Shown here: piece after piece, positions 49,834 through 59,489 of the stretch
Layout: every line of letters starts with the position of its first letter
How positions within the stretch are numbered: position 1 is the stretch's first letter
Virus record (IMG/VR): IMGVR_UViG_3300025789_000035
Span: 1-64,000 of that record
Strand: one strand, 5' to 3'
Source: a virus
DNA: 64,000 nt
Made by a program: the position numbers and the translations under genes
Notes under the pieces: model-generated
Told to the model about the DNA's origin: nothing
The model's database searches: none
The model's input: the letters and a program-made list of their open reading frames with translations, nothing else

Positions 49834-49873
49834 AACTGCATATTTGCGATAAAAACGCAAAAAAATAGCAGTT
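49834..49873 (+). other. Intergenic stem-loop
   Basis: AACTGC/GCAGTT (49834-49839 and 49868-49873) encloses TTTGCG/CGCAAA (49843-49848 and 49856-49861) with an ATAAAAA loop. No T-run follows on either strand, so a simple terminator is unlikely. It may stabilise or process the transcript ends between two head genes. Confidence 0.4.
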
Positions 49874-49898
49874 ATTGATATGTTTTAGTGACTACACA

Positions 49899-49905
49899 CT
49901 AAATA
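49899..49905 (+). promoter_or_regulatory. Weak late-promoter-like box CTAAATA
   Basis: CTAAATA followed by a 35-base leader with CAGGAG before ATG 49941. Degenerate compared with the GATAAATA boxes; a possible promoter for the scaffold-protease-capsid run. Confidence 0.35.
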
Positions 49906-49940
49906 ACTCTACAAAGCCATTTTAATTCAGGAGACAAACA

Positions 49941-50732
49941 ATGGACAACAAAAAATTTGAGCAACTTATTGATTTGATTATCAATGAAGACGAAGATAAA
50001 GCACGTGCATTATTCCATGATATCGTAGTTGAAAAAAGCCGCGAAATCTATGAATCAATGATGGACGAAGAAGGTATGGACGAAAATATGGGCGGACAAG
50101 TAGGTGGACTACTTGATGAGATTTCCGCTGAAGAAGAAGGTATGACCGAAGAAGACGAAGACTTTGCCGACATCGAAACTGATGACGGTATGGGTGATAC
50201 TGATGACATCGAATTAGATAGCGATGACATGGAAGATGGTAATGAAACAGAACATGACATTGAAGACCGTGTTGTTGACTTAGAAGACAAGTTAGACGAA
50301 TTGATGGCCGAATTTGAACAAATCATGGGTAAAGAAGGTCACGATGAAGAGGGCGAAGAAGACATGGGTGACGAAGACATGGGCGATGAGGACATGATGG
50401 AAGCATCTGATGACGAAGAGTCTATGATGGAAGCCGTTGAAATGAAAAAAGTTTCTGTAACACACGGTGACAATGGTGCACAAACAAGAAGTACAGTAAG
50501 CAGTGGACCTAAAGTTCAAGGCAATGGTGCTAAAGCAGTTAATGCATTTGGTGGTGACGAAAAAGGTGGTACAGTAAAAGCTCCAGCTACAATTCCTGGT
50601 AAGTACAAAAATGCTCCTGGACAAGACGGTAGCAAAACAGAAACAGCACCTAAGCCAAAGCATGGTGATGATGGTGCAAACACAAAATCTGTGATTGAGT
50701 CTAAAAAGACTACAAAGAAGATTGTTAAGTAA
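49941..50732 (+). CDS. Acidic prohead core / scaffold protein
   Basis: 263 residues. The N-terminus (MDNKKFEQLIDLIINEDEDK, FHDIVVEKSREIYESMMDEE) is helical and resembles prohead core proteins of aquatic T4-like phages. Residues 45-170 are extremely Asp/Glu/Met-rich with GDEDMGDEDM-type repeats. The last 90 are Gly/Lys-rich and basic. Highly acidic core proteins fill the prohead and are cut up by gp21. CAGGAG lies 9 bases before the ATG. It precedes the protease, so the order core-protease-scaffold-capsid is kept. Confidence 0.65.
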   Translation: MDNKKFEQLIDLIINEDEDKARALFHDIVVEKSREIYESMMDEEGMDENMGGQVGGLLDEISAEEEGMTEEDEDFADIETDDGMGDTDDIELDSDDMEDGNETEHDIEDRVVDLEDKLDELMAEFEQIMGKEGHDEEGEEDMGDEDMGDEDMMEASDDEESMMEAVEMKKVSVTHGDNGAQTRSTVSSGPKVQGNGAKAVNAFGGDEKGGTVKAPATIPGKYKNAPGQDGSKTETAPKPKHGDDGANTKSVIESKKTTKKIVK

Positions 50733-50746
50733 GGTAAACTGAGGTA

Positions 50747-51382
50747 ATGGCTTTGTATCTCAAAGAACATCTAACTTTCGACCGCGCCAATATCGTGGTC
50801 GAGAGTGAAGGTGAAGGATCTAAAAAGAGCCTTTATATGAAGGGCATCTTTATTCAGGGCGGGGTAAAAAACGCAAATGAGCGTGTTTACCCTGTGTCTG
50901 AAATTGAGATTGCAGTTAATTCATTAAACGAACAAATAACATCTGGTTATTCAGTACTTGGAGAAGTAGATCACCCAGATGATCTTAAAATAAATTTAGA
51001 CCGAGTTTCACACATGATCACATCTATGTGGATGGATGGTGCAAATGGATTTGGAAAACTAAAGATATTACCAACACCAATGGGACAATTAGTATCGACT
51101 ATGTTGGACAGTGGTGTCAAATTAGGAGTATCCAGCAGAGGCAGCGGTAACGTTGATGATGCAACAGGAAAGGTTAGTGACTTTGAAATAGTCACTGTGG
51201 ATATTGTGGCTCAACCCTCAGCACCTAATGCATACCCCAAAGCAATATATGAAGGCATGATGAATATGCGTCATGGTCATAAATTGTTAGGTATAGCAAA
51301 AGATGCACAGAACGACAGTAAAGTACAAAGATACTTAAAGGATGAGGTAACTCGTCTTATTAAAGATCTTAAAATTAAATAA
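50747..51382 (+). CDS. 21: Prohead core maturation protease gp21
   Basis: 211 residues, T4 gp21 length. Serine protease of the herpesvirus-assemblin-related prohead family: MKGIFIQGGVKNANERVYP, LGEVDHPDD (His76), LGVSSRGSG (Ser129 or Ser130) and FEIVTVDIVAQPSAPNA. It cleaves core and capsid proteins at (L/I)-x-E sites during maturation. Its stop is 10 bases before the homing endonuclease gene. Confidence 0.92.
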   Translation: MALYLKEHLTFDRANIVVESEGEGSKKSLYMKGIFIQGGVKNANERVYPVSEIEIAVNSLNEQITSGYSVLGEVDHPDDLKINLDRVSHMITSMWMDGANGFGKLKILPTPMGQLVSTMLDSGVKLGVSSRGSGNVDDATGKVSDFEIVTVDIVAQPSAPNAYPKAIYEGMMNMRHGHKLLGIAKDAQNDSKVQRYLKDEVTRLIKDLKIK

Positions 51383-51391
51383 GAATTAAAA

Positions 51392-52021
51392 ATGACAACC
51401 GCTTACGTATATAAATGGACTCACTTACCAACAATGAAATGGTATATTGGATCACGTACTAGCAAAAAGTCTCATGTTGAAGATGGTTATATTTGTTCTA
51501 GTAGAATAGTAAAACCTTTAATAATTAATGATAAAACTCAATGGAAACGAGAAATAATTGCAACCGGTAATCCTATAGAAATGAGAAATTTAGAGGCAGA
51601 AATTCTAAAACTATTTGATGCAAAGAATGATTCTAGAAGTTTTAATCAGCACAATGGTGATGGTAAATTTTGCACGATTGGTATCCCTTCTTATAATAAA
51701 GGATTGTCGTTGTCATCAGAGCAGAAAACAAAAATTTCAATTAGTAGAAAGGGACAAAAAAGAAACCCTGTTACTATTGAAACTAGAAAAATATTAAGAG
51801 AACAAAAATTAGGAATAAAAAATCCTACATGGAGTGGATACTATATTGATCCTAACGGAACAAAATACATCACCTCTTATGAAGGTGCAAAAGTTTATGA
51901 CGTTTCAGCCCGTACTATATCTAGATGGGCTAAAGCTAATAAGAATGGATGGTATTTTGTATCATCCATGCTCGGTGATCCGGAGTTAAACGGAACAACT
52001 ATAAAAGGGGAAATCCAATGA
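51392..52021 (+). CDS. GIY-YIG homing endonuclease, free-standing
   Basis: 209 residues. The N-terminal nuclease domain starts YVYKWTHLPTMKWYIGSR (Tyr5, Tyr18 and Arg22 of the GIY-YIG site). It is followed by linker modules (GLSLSSEQKTKISISRKGQ, NUMOD3-like) and a C-terminal NUMOD1-like helix-turn-helix (YEGAKVYDVSARTISRWAKA). It is inserted between gp21 and gp22, where relatives are contiguous. Its TGA overlaps the gp22 ATG, and its last codons (GGGGAA) supply the gp22 ribosome site. Such genes spread by cutting intron- or endonuclease-free alleles. Confidence 0.85.
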   Translation: MTTAYVYKWTHLPTMKWYIGSRTSKKSHVEDGYICSSRIVKPLIINDKTQWKREIIATGNPIEMRNLEAEILKLFDAKNDSRSFNQHNGDGKFCTIGIPSYNKGLSLSSEQKTKISISRKGQKRNPVTIETRKILREQKLGIKNPTWSGYYIDPNGTKYITSYEGAKVYDVSARTISRWAKANKNGWYFVSSMLGDPELNGTTIKGEIQ

Positions 52022-53124
52022 ATTTGGAAATTATTAAACCATTACTTGAGAACGGAATTATCAACGAAGAAACAAGCCAAGCGATAAATGAGGCATGGGA
52101 ATCTAAGTTGAATGAGGCTCGTGAGCAAGTACGTGCTGAACTACGTGAAGAGTTTGCACAACGTTATGACCATGATAAATTAATTATGGTTGAAGCCCTT
52201 GACAGTATGGTTACAGAAAGCTTACAAGCTGAAATTGAAGAATTTCAAGCTGAAAAGAAAGCAATGAACGAAGACCGTGTTAAAGCTCATCAAAAATTGC
52301 GTGAAAACGCAAGCAAATTTAATGATTTTATGGTAACAAAATTATCAGAAGAAATCAAAGAATTACGTAGTGAGCGTAAACTACAAACAGAAAGTCAACA
52401 AAAGTTAGAGCAATTCGTTGTTCAAGCTCTTGCAAAAGAAATTAAAGAATTCTCACAAGACAAACAAGCAGTAGTTGAAGCAAAGGTTAAGTTAGTTGCT
52501 GAAGGTCGTCAACAGTTGGAAGCATTGAAGGCACGTTTTGTGTCTGAAAGTGGAAAGCGTGTTAATGAAGCTGTAGCTAAACATCTCAAAGGTGAAATGA
52601 ATCAGTTAAGAGAAGATATTAAGACTGCTCGTGAAAACGATTTTGGTCGCCGTATCTTTGAAAGTTTTGCAACAGAATTCAGTAGTACATATTTGAATTC
52701 AAAAGCAGAAACGAGAAAACTAATGGCAACATTAGAAAGTAAAGAACAACAATTAGAAGAGTCAACGAAGAAAATTGTACAGGCTCAAAAACTAATTGAA
52801 AGTAAAGAACGTGAAGTTCGTATTATTAAAGAATCTAATAGTCGTCAAAAAACTATGGATGAATTGCTAAGTACTTTGAATGAAGAAAAAGCAACAGTAA
52901 TGCGTGACTTACTAGAAAGTGTGCAAACACCAAAATTGCAAGCCGCTTTCGACAAGTATCTACCTGCGGTGCTTAATAACATTAATGAAAGAAAAGAAAC
53001 TAAAAAATCTATGCTTTCAGAAAGTGTACAAGCAGTAACTGGGGATAAAGCTACCACAAAACAAGAAGTTGAAGAAACATCACGTGATAATGTGATTGAT
53101 CTAAGACGTTTGGCTGGTATTTAA
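52018..53124 (+). CDS. 22: Prohead core scaffolding protein gp22
   Basis: 368 residues, nearly all helical and charged, with long coiled-coil segments (for example about 60-250). The N-terminus MNLEIIKPLLENGIINEE and central NDFGRRIFESFATEFSS, ending VIDLRRLAGI, fit gp22 of aquatic T4-like phages. The scaffold directs capsid shape and is degraded by gp21. The start overlaps the homing endonuclease stop (ATGA). Confidence 0.88.
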   Translation: MNLEIIKPLLENGIINEETSQAINEAWESKLNEAREQVRAELREEFAQRYDHDKLIMVEALDSMVTESLQAEIEEFQAEKKAMNEDRVKAHQKLRENASKFNDFMVTKLSEEIKELRSERKLQTESQQKLEQFVVQALAKEIKEFSQDKQAVVEAKVKLVAEGRQQLEALKARFVSESGKRVNEAVAKHLKGEMNQLREDIKTARENDFGRRIFESFATEFSSTYLNSKAETRKLMATLESKEQQLEESTKKIVQAQKLIESKEREVRIIKESNSRQKTMDELLSTLNEEKATVMRDLLESVQTPKLQAAFDKYLPAVLNNINERKETKKSMLSESVQAVTGDKATTKQEVEETSRDNVIDLRRLAGI

Positions 53125-53157
53125 TTTTAAGACATTGAATTTAGGAGAAAAATAATT

Positions 53158-54360
53158 ATGTCACAAGTTCTATTAGAAGGTCGTTGGGACGAGACCAAAG
53201 AAGCCCTACTTGAAGGTCTTAAAGGTAATCGCCGTTCAACAATGCAAGTTATTCTTGAGAATACTCGCAAATCACTACTATCTGAGTCTTCAGCTGGTAC
53301 AACAACATCTGGTAACATCGCTACATTAAACCGTGTGATTCTTCCAGTTATCCGTCGTGTCATGCCAACAGTTATCGCTAACGAGTTGGTTGGTGTTCAG
53401 CCAATGACAGGACCAGTTGGTCAAATTCACACACTACGTGTACGTTATGCAAATAACTTATCCGACAATAGTGCAGCAGGAACATCAGTTACTGCAGGTG
53501 AAGAGGCATTAAGCCCATTCAAAATTGCTCAAGCTTATTCAACAAGAGCTTCAGGAGATAACACTTCTGCAACTGCATATACTGGTGCTAATACATCTGT
53601 ATTAGAAGGTAATGGCGGTAAGCAAATCAGCGTACAAATTCTACGTCAAGCTGTTGAAGCTAAATCACGTAAGTTGCAAGCACGTTGGACATTTGAAGCT
53701 GCTCAAGACGCACAATCACAACATGGCATTGACGTTGAGGCAGAAATCATGGCAGCTCTTGCACAAGAGATTACTGCTGAGATTGACCAAGAGATTCTTT
53801 TGAGCCTATCAACATTGGCTACAACTGAGTACACATATAACCAAGCTACAGTATCTGGTACAGCTACTTTCGTTGGTGACGAGCATGCAGCTTTAGCAGT
53901 ATTGATTAATCGTGTTGCTAACTTGATTGCTCAACGCACACGTCGTGGCGCAGGTAACTGGGCAGTTGTAAGTCCAGCAGCTTTGACAGTATTGCAATCT
54001 GCAACTACTTCGGCTTTTGCACGTACAACAGAAGGTACATTCGAAGCTCCAACAAATACAAAATTAGTTGGTACATTGAATGGTGCAATGCGTGTATTCG
54101 TTAATAGCTACGCATCAGATACACAACCAGTATTGGTTGGATACAAAGGTACAAGCGAGACAGATGCAGCAGCATTCTATTGCCCATATATTCCTTTGAT
54201 GAGTTCTGGTGTTGTTTTAGATCCATCAACATTCGAACCAGTCGTATCATTCATGACACGTTATGGTTACATCGAATTGACAAATACTGCATCATCATTT
54301 GGTAATGCAGCTGATTATTTGGGTGAGATCGCAATCGCTAACACATTGTCTTTCCAATAA
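53158..54360 (+). CDS. 23: Major capsid protein gp23
   Basis: 400 residues, shorter than T4 gp23 (521). HK97-like fold with conserved segments NRVILPVIRRVMPTVIANELVG, VQPMTGPVGQIHTLRVRY, IDQEILLSLS, RRGAGNWAVVSP and YWG-less C-terminus ending YLGEIAIANT. A gp21 cleavage site L-S-E (residues 41-43, LLSE/SSAG) would remove 43 residues and leave about 357. AGGAG lies upstream of the ATG. Codon use is less AT-extreme than in neighbours, as expected for the most expressed gene. A terminator follows. Confidence 0.95.
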   Translation: MSQVLLEGRWDETKEALLEGLKGNRRSTMQVILENTRKSLLSESSAGTTTSGNIATLNRVILPVIRRVMPTVIANELVGVQPMTGPVGQIHTLRVRYANNLSDNSAAGTSVTAGEEALSPFKIAQAYSTRASGDNTSATAYTGANTSVLEGNGGKQISVQILRQAVEAKSRKLQARWTFEAAQDAQSQHGIDVEAEIMAALAQEITAEIDQEILLSLSTLATTEYTYNQATVSGTATFVGDEHAALAVLINRVANLIAQRTRRGAGNWAVVSPAALTVLQSATTSAFARTTEGTFEAPTNTKLVGTLNGAMRVFVNSYASDTQPVLVGYKGTSETDAAAFYCPYIPLMSSGVVLDPSTFEPVVSFMTRYGYIELTNTASSFGNAADYLGEIAIANTLSFQ

Positions 54361-54403
54361 TAGGAAAGAAAAACTTTTTACCCTCGGGATGGGAAGTTTA
54401 CTT

Positions 54404-54425
54404 AAAAGGCTCTACGGAGCCTTTT
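54404..54425 (+). terminator. Rho-independent terminator after the capsid gene
   Basis: AAAAGGCTC, loop TACG, GAGCCTTTT then TTG. A strong 9-bp stem with T-run, 44 bases after the capsid stop, closing the head gene operon. Confidence 0.9.
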
Positions 54426-54451
54426 TTGTTGGATAGCTAATGTTAAAAATT

Positions 54452-54459
54452 GATAAATA
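54452..54459 (+). promoter_or_regulatory. Late promoter box GATAAATA for the second fibre cluster
   Basis: GATAAATA just after the capsid terminator, followed by an A/T-rich leader with CAGGG before ATG 54489. Opens the rightward run of beta-repeat virion proteins. Confidence 0.65.
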
Positions 54460-54488
54460 AGTAATAAAAATATAATTCAGGGATATTC

Positions 54489-55196
54489 ATGGCACTTGAC
54501 GCATTCAATTCTGTAGGGGGTTATTCAATAGGGATACCTCCAGTCCAAGTAATAGATTCTACTGGTGCTATAACAGCACCGTCTGCTGTTATTGGTAACA
54601 TTACCATAGCCGGAAGTGCAGTAATCGCCGGTGATACAGTTATTACAGGAAATGTTGTTGCTAATTCATATACTGGTAATTTGAATGGTAATGTAAACGG
54701 TTCAATCATTGCCCCTGGTAATAACACAGATGTTATGTATAATAACAATGGTGTGATATCTGGTGCAGCCGGTATAAATTTTAACAATTTAAGCAATAGT
54801 TTTACAGTTAACGGACCTGTAATATCAACATACTCTCAATTGGGAATTGGTGCAAATACAGTAGCAACAACTATTGGTCTCATTGCAAATACAACAACTA
54901 ATGCTACAGGACAAAAGCTACATCAGTTGAGTTCTTTCTCTGTTAGTTCTATTGACTATACAGTAATCGCAACTGATCCAGTTGGTAATAATAGACAAAC
55001 ATCAAAATTGATCGCTACTGTTTTAGGATCAGAAGTAGGATACTTAGAATTTAGTACAATTGATGTACCTATTACTAGTCCTGGTGTAGGTGATTTTTCA
55101 GTTGCATATAATTTAGGATATATTGAATTATTAGTTGATCCATTGGTTAATAATTTAGTTAACTATAAAATACATGCGGTAATTTATGCAAATTAA
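54489..55196 (+). CDS. Beta-repeat virion protein, 235 aa
   Basis: Starts MALDAFNSVGGYSIGIPP, a module shared with the next gene (AIRTFNSAGGYSVGETP). A stretch of short G-N-x-T-x-A-G strands follows (residues 30-75), then a compact C-terminal domain (about 100-235: KLHQLSSFSVSSIDYTVIATD, YLEFSTIDVPI, VAYNLGYIELLVDP). The C-terminal domain resembles terminal domains of aquatic T4-like tail fibres, and a related VN-TVIDEF ending occurs in the 350-residue neighbour. Probable fibre or appendage protein. Confidence 0.6.
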   Translation: MALDAFNSVGGYSIGIPPVQVIDSTGAITAPSAVIGNITIAGSAVIAGDTVITGNVVANSYTGNLNGNVNGSIIAPGNNTDVMYNNNGVISGAAGINFNNLSNSFTVNGPVISTYSQLGIGANTVATTIGLIANTTTNATGQKLHQLSSFSVSSIDYTVIATDPVGNNRQTSKLIATVLGSEVGYLEFSTIDVPITSPGVGDFSVAYNLGYIELLVDPLVNNLVNYKIHAVIYAN

Positions 55197-55208
55197 GGAT
55201 TTTAGAAC

Positions 55209-58200
55209 ATGGCTATAAGAACGTTTAACTCAGCGGGTGGTTACTCTGTTGGAGAAACACCTAAGCTAGTTATATCAAATACTGCTAATGTAACTGCAAA
55301 TTTTGGTAATTTTGCAGGTAATATAGCTGCATTAAATTTACTAACAGACCATATTTTTTATGCAAATGGTGCTCCGTATAATTTCACTGCAGCTGCCGGA
55401 CTAAATGGGCAATTACAATTCAATAGTGGTAATCACTTAGCAGGTTCTGCAAATTTAACATTTGTTGATACTGGTGCAAGTCCTGCAGTTCTGACTGTAA
55501 CAGGTACTGCAAATGTATCAAATTTAAATATTTCCAATAATGTAACAATTGGTGGAAACTTAATAGTTACCGGTGTTGCAACATATATTAATACTGCAAG
55601 CATCACAGTTGATGATCCTTTATTAAAGATAGGTGGTCCTAACTCTAATAGTGATAGCAATTTATCATCAAGTGATGGTAAAGATCGTGGATTACTATTA
55701 CATAATTATGATACGGTTAATTCTAAACCTATCAACGAATTTTTTGGTTGGAAGACAGCAAATAGCGAGTTTCAAGCAATATATGATGTATCAAGTTATA
55801 CCGGTGAAGTAGTTGTTGCAAATGCAAGTGCAACTGGAAACGGGTTTGCAAACATAAGAGCCAGAACTTTTATAGGTAATTTAAATGGTAATGTTAGTGG
55901 TGCAAATGTACTAAGTGCTAATTATATAACAGGTGTATTAACAACAAGTAATCAACCTAATATTACTAGTGTTGGTATACTAGCAAATCTATCAGTTAAC
56001 GGAAATATCACACTGGCTGGTGGTAATATAACTGGTGCTAATGTAGTAAATGCAAATTTCTTATACGGTGATGGTAGCAACTTAACAAATCTTTCACTAT
56101 CCAGCGCTGCAGTCAATAGTTCTAACTATGCAAATTATGCAGGCAATGTAGTTAATGCAAGTCAAGGTAATATCACAAGTCTAGGTACATTATCAGGGTT
56201 GAACATCAATGGTAACCTAACATCTGGTAATGCTAATTTGGGTAATTTAGTAACTGCAAATTACTATACAGGTACACTAACAACAGGCAATCAACCAAAC
56301 ATTACCAGTGCTAGTAATCTTACAAGTGTTGGTACACTAACAAGTTTAACGATCCAAAATGATTTGGATGTAAAGGGTAACTTAACGGTTGATGGTACTG
56401 TATCATATTTAAATACAACCACAACTAGCATTGTTGATCCAATCATTTATCAAGGTGGCGGAGCAAATGGAGCCGCACTAACAAGTAACGATAATAAAGA
56501 TAGAGGTTCATTACTACACTATTATACAACTCAACCAGTTGATGCATTTATGGGTTGGAAATCAGCAAATAGTGAATTTATATTTGCAAGCAATGTATCT
56601 GCGGTTAGTGATGTCGTAACTGTTAATACATTAGCAAATATTCGTGCTAACGTTGCAAATGTAAACTCAATTAGTTTTAGTTCTAATGTATCAGGTGGTA
56701 ATTTAGTAAGTGCAAATTATATCAGTGGAACATTAGATAGTCTATCAAATAGTCAACCTAACTTAGTAACTGCAAGCAATCTAACAAGTATAGGTACACT
56801 AAGCAGTTTAACTGTACAAGGTACTAGTAATTTGAATGATGTAGGTAATGTAAAAATTACAGGCGGTATGTCTGGTCAAATACTTACTACTGATGGTACC
56901 GGCAATTTAGCATTTGAAACAATTAGTACTAGTGGACTAAACAATGGTAGTAGTAACATCAATATACTAAGTAGTGGTAACATTGACTTTAATGTATCTG
57001 GAAATAGTAATGTATTAGTTGTAACAGGTAATGGTATCAATGTAAACGGTATCGCAAACGCAAGTTATTTTTATGGTGATGGTAGCAATTTAACAAACAT
57101 TACTGCAACAGGTGGTACTGCAACAACAGTTAATGCAAGTGTAACCAATACTAAAATATCAGGTGGTACGACTAATTATGTATTAGCGGCTACTGATAGT
57201 TTAGGTAATGTAACATTTGCAAATATTGCAAATTACTTTTTAATTCAAGCAAATGTACCATCAATCGTGCCTGGGTCAACATTAGGTTTTGTTGCTAATT
57301 ACGCAAATCCATCATATCCGGGTGGAGTGTATACATTACAACAATTGGGTCCAGTTAGCATCACAATGACTGATCAATGGAGTCAAGGTGCTTCTAATAT
57401 TGGTACTACTAAAAATTCTTATGCAAACTATGTAGCCGGTACAACCAATCTTGCAAATGTTACAGTAACAGTTACATTAGCAAATGCTACTTTTGCAATA
57501 CAATCAAGTGATTCAATAAATGTAGGTGGTACATCACTCAATGGAACACAAATTTTATCAATCTATCCAAGTATAAATGGTAATTCAACTGCAACATTTA
57601 CAATTCCTAATACAAGCTTAAGAAATGCAGATGAATACAATGGGTTAAGTTCTGTGACTGATACAGTAACTGCGAATTTAACAAATAGTAGAGGCTCAAC
57701 AGGAGCAGGCGTGAGTACTGTTACAGGCACCACACTTACAAGTACTGCACCTCAACCATATAATGTAAACTCAGTAAGTGGTAGTTTCCCAGCAAATCCA
57801 GTACCATACTGGAATATCAATCAAGGATTCAATTGGAGTGTTAGTGTTACAGGAACTACAGTATCAGGTAATTTAACATACACACAAGTTGCTAATGTAT
57901 TAGTAACTGGATCACTATCAAGCACAGGTGCAGGAAGTGGAACAAGTACAAGTCTAGATAGTACACAAAGTTATACAATAAGCACAAGCGATTATACAGG
58001 TGCAGGAAATTACGGAGCAGGAACTAGAACTACTCCTACAGTACCAGTAACTGGTACAATCAATGCAGTTACAAAGTACTACCCGCTATTCTATAAGATA
58101 ACAACTAATAGCACAATACCTACATTTACTATAAGTGATAGTCATAATAGCAATAATTATGCACTTGGTCAAGGTGCAACAACAAGTACAACAAGTACAA

Positions 58201-58415
58201 ACTATCTTTGGATAGCTATACCAAATTATCCAAGTAATAGTTCAGGACTAGCTAGTCATACATTTAAACACGTGTTTGGTGGGTTTGATATTGTTGATGA
58301 TCCAACTGGGCATACAGGTACTCAGACCATATCATCAGGTGGTCAAAGTTATAATTATTCTATATACGGGTTTACTGGGTTTACCCAAGCATCATTTATT
58401 CTAACAACTTCATAA
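55209..58415 (+). CDS. Large beta-repeat tail fibre / appendage protein, 1068 aa
   Basis: N-terminal GGYSVG module, then long runs of short Asn/Thr/Ser/Gly strands with the signatures LTTSNQPNITSVG, LSVNGN and FLYGDGSNLTN, typical of triple beta-helix fibres. Two copies of a compact module (DDPLLKIGGPNSNSDS ... KDRGLLLH ... FFGWKTANSEF at about 55610-55790 and its relative at 56430-56590) interrupt the repeats. The C-terminal 130 residues (YYPLFYKITT, ALGQGATT, WIAIPNYPS, FDIVDDPTG) are non-repetitive and likely the distal domain. Host-contact function is inferred. Confidence 0.65.
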   Translation: MAIRTFNSAGGYSVGETPKLVISNTANVTANFGNFAGNIAALNLLTDHIFYANGAPYNFTAAAGLNGQLQFNSGNHLAGSANLTFVDTGASPAVLTVTGTANVSNLNISNNVTIGGNLIVTGVATYINTASITVDDPLLKIGGPNSNSDSNLSSSDGKDRGLLLHNYDTVNSKPINEFFGWKTANSEFQAIYDVSSYTGEVVVANASATGNGFANIRARTFIGNLNGNVSGANVLSANYITGVLTTSNQPNITSVGILANLSVNGNITLAGGNITGANVVNANFLYGDGSNLTNLSLSSAAVNSSNYANYAGNVVNASQGNITSLGTLSGLNINGNLTSGNANLGNLVTANYYTGTLTTGNQPNITSASNLTSVGTLTSLTIQNDLDVKGNLTVDGTVSYLNTTTTSIVDPIIYQGGGANGAALTSNDNKDRGSLLHYYTTQPVDAFMGWKSANSEFIFASNVSAVSDVVTVNTLANIRANVANVNSISFSSNVSGGNLVSANYISGTLDSLSNSQPNLVTASNLTSIGTLSSLTVQGTSNLNDVGNVKITGGMSGQILTTDGTGNLAFETISTSGLNNGSSNINILSSGNIDFNVSGNSNVLVVTGNGINVNGIANASYFYGDGSNLTNITATGGTATTVNASVTNTKISGGTTNYVLAATDSLGNVTFANIANYFLIQANVPSIVPGSTLGFVANYANPSYPGGVYTLQQLGPVSITMTDQWSQGASNIGTTKNSYANYVAGTTNLANVTVTVTLANATFAIQSSDSINVGGTSLNGTQILSIYPSINGNSTATFTIPNTSLRNADEYNGLSSVTDTVTANLTNSRGSTGAGVSTVTGTTLTSTAPQPYNVNSVSGSFPANPVPYWNINQGFNWSVSVTGTTVSGNLTYTQVANVLVTGSLSSTGAGSGTSTSLDSTQSYTISTSDYTGAGNYGAGTRTTPTVPVTGTINAVTKYYPLFYKITTNSTIPTFTISDSHNSNNYALGQGATTSTTSTNYLWIAIPNYPSNSSGLASHTFKHVFGGFDIVDDPTGHTGTQTISSGGQSYNYSIYGFTGFTQASFILTTS

Positions 58416-58416
58416 A

Positions 58417-59469
58417 ATGGCAGCAGCAACACTCACCTTCCCCTCACAGACGTTACTTAAAAACGTAGTTGATCCTGTTGATCCAACCGATGCAGCCACG
58501 AAAGAGTATGTTGATAGTAAAACCGGTGGCGGTAGTGTAGCCGCATCCGGATCAAATACACAAGTTCAATACAATTCTGGTTCTACCATTGGTGCTAGTG
58601 CTGCATTCACATTTGATTATGTTGGAAATGTACTTACTATCACTGGTAACATATCTTCTACAAATCTGAATGTTACAAGTAATATAAGTGCAGGAAATGC
58701 AAACTTAGGTAATTTAGTAACTAGTAATTATTTTCACGGGGTTATTGACAGTTCATCAGGCAATCAATCAAATATTACTAGTGTAGGCACACTATCAAGT
58801 TTAGAAGTCAATGGTAACATTACCATTGATAGTACATATAATCTTAAACTATCAGGTGGTAACGTCACTGGTGCAAACTATGTTCTTGCCAACTATTTTA
58901 CAAGTACAGGAAACACACTTACAATTAATAGTGCTACTATCATAGCAAATACAACAACTGCAAATATCTTTGGAACAGTTACAGGTAATGTGTCATTGGG
59001 ATATTCTGCGGGTAATGTTATTATAGGTAATAGTAGTGGTAACGTAACATCTTTGGGCTTATTATCAGTAGGAAATATAACCAGTAACGGCAATGCAAAT
59101 CTTGATACTATACACTCTAATAGTATTACTTCAAACTCTATTAGTTTGGGTAGTATAGTAGGAAATAAGTCAAATATTTCTGTAACAGTCAATACTGTGA
59201 TTGATGAGTTCACGGCTAGCACCTACAGAACTGCTAAATATATAATTAACGCTCATAATGGAGATGGATATCAATCAATGGAAATATTGTTGTTGCAAAA
59301 CAATATGTTAAGTTTTATTACAACTTATGGTGTTATTAGTACTGCTATCAATAATATGGACATTGTAACACTATCTAGCAATATAGTTGGTGGAAATGTA
59401 AGATTATATGCAACTGGACAGAATACAGGTACCGTAGTCAACTACATTGGTACATATGTGACGGATTAA
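58417..59469 (+). CDS. Tail fibre protein with phage fibre attachment repeat, 350 aa
   Basis: N-terminus contains LKNVVDPVDPTDAATKEYVDSK, a short motif used in many phage tail fibres at the particle end. Beta repeats with GNITIDS and LSSLEVNGN follow, then a C-terminal domain (VTVNTVIDEFTASTYRTAKYI, MEILLLQNNMLSFITTYGVI) resembling the end of the 235-residue protein. The start ATG is one base after the upstream stop. Confidence 0.62.
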   Translation: MAAATLTFPSQTLLKNVVDPVDPTDAATKEYVDSKTGGGSVAASGSNTQVQYNSGSTIGASAAFTFDYVGNVLTITGNISSTNLNVTSNISAGNANLGNLVTSNYFHGVIDSSSGNQSNITSVGTLSSLEVNGNITIDSTYNLKLSGGNVTGANYVLANYFTSTGNTLTINSATIIANTTTANIFGTVTGNVSLGYSAGNVIIGNSSGNVTSLGLLSVGNITSNGNANLDTIHSNSITSNSISLGSIVGNKSNISVTVNTVIDEFTASTYRTAKYIINAHNGDGYQSMEILLLQNNMLSFITTYGVISTAINNMDIVTLSSNIVGGNVRLYATGQNTGTVVNYIGTYVTD

Positions 59470-59489
59470 TTAGGAAATTATTTAACACC

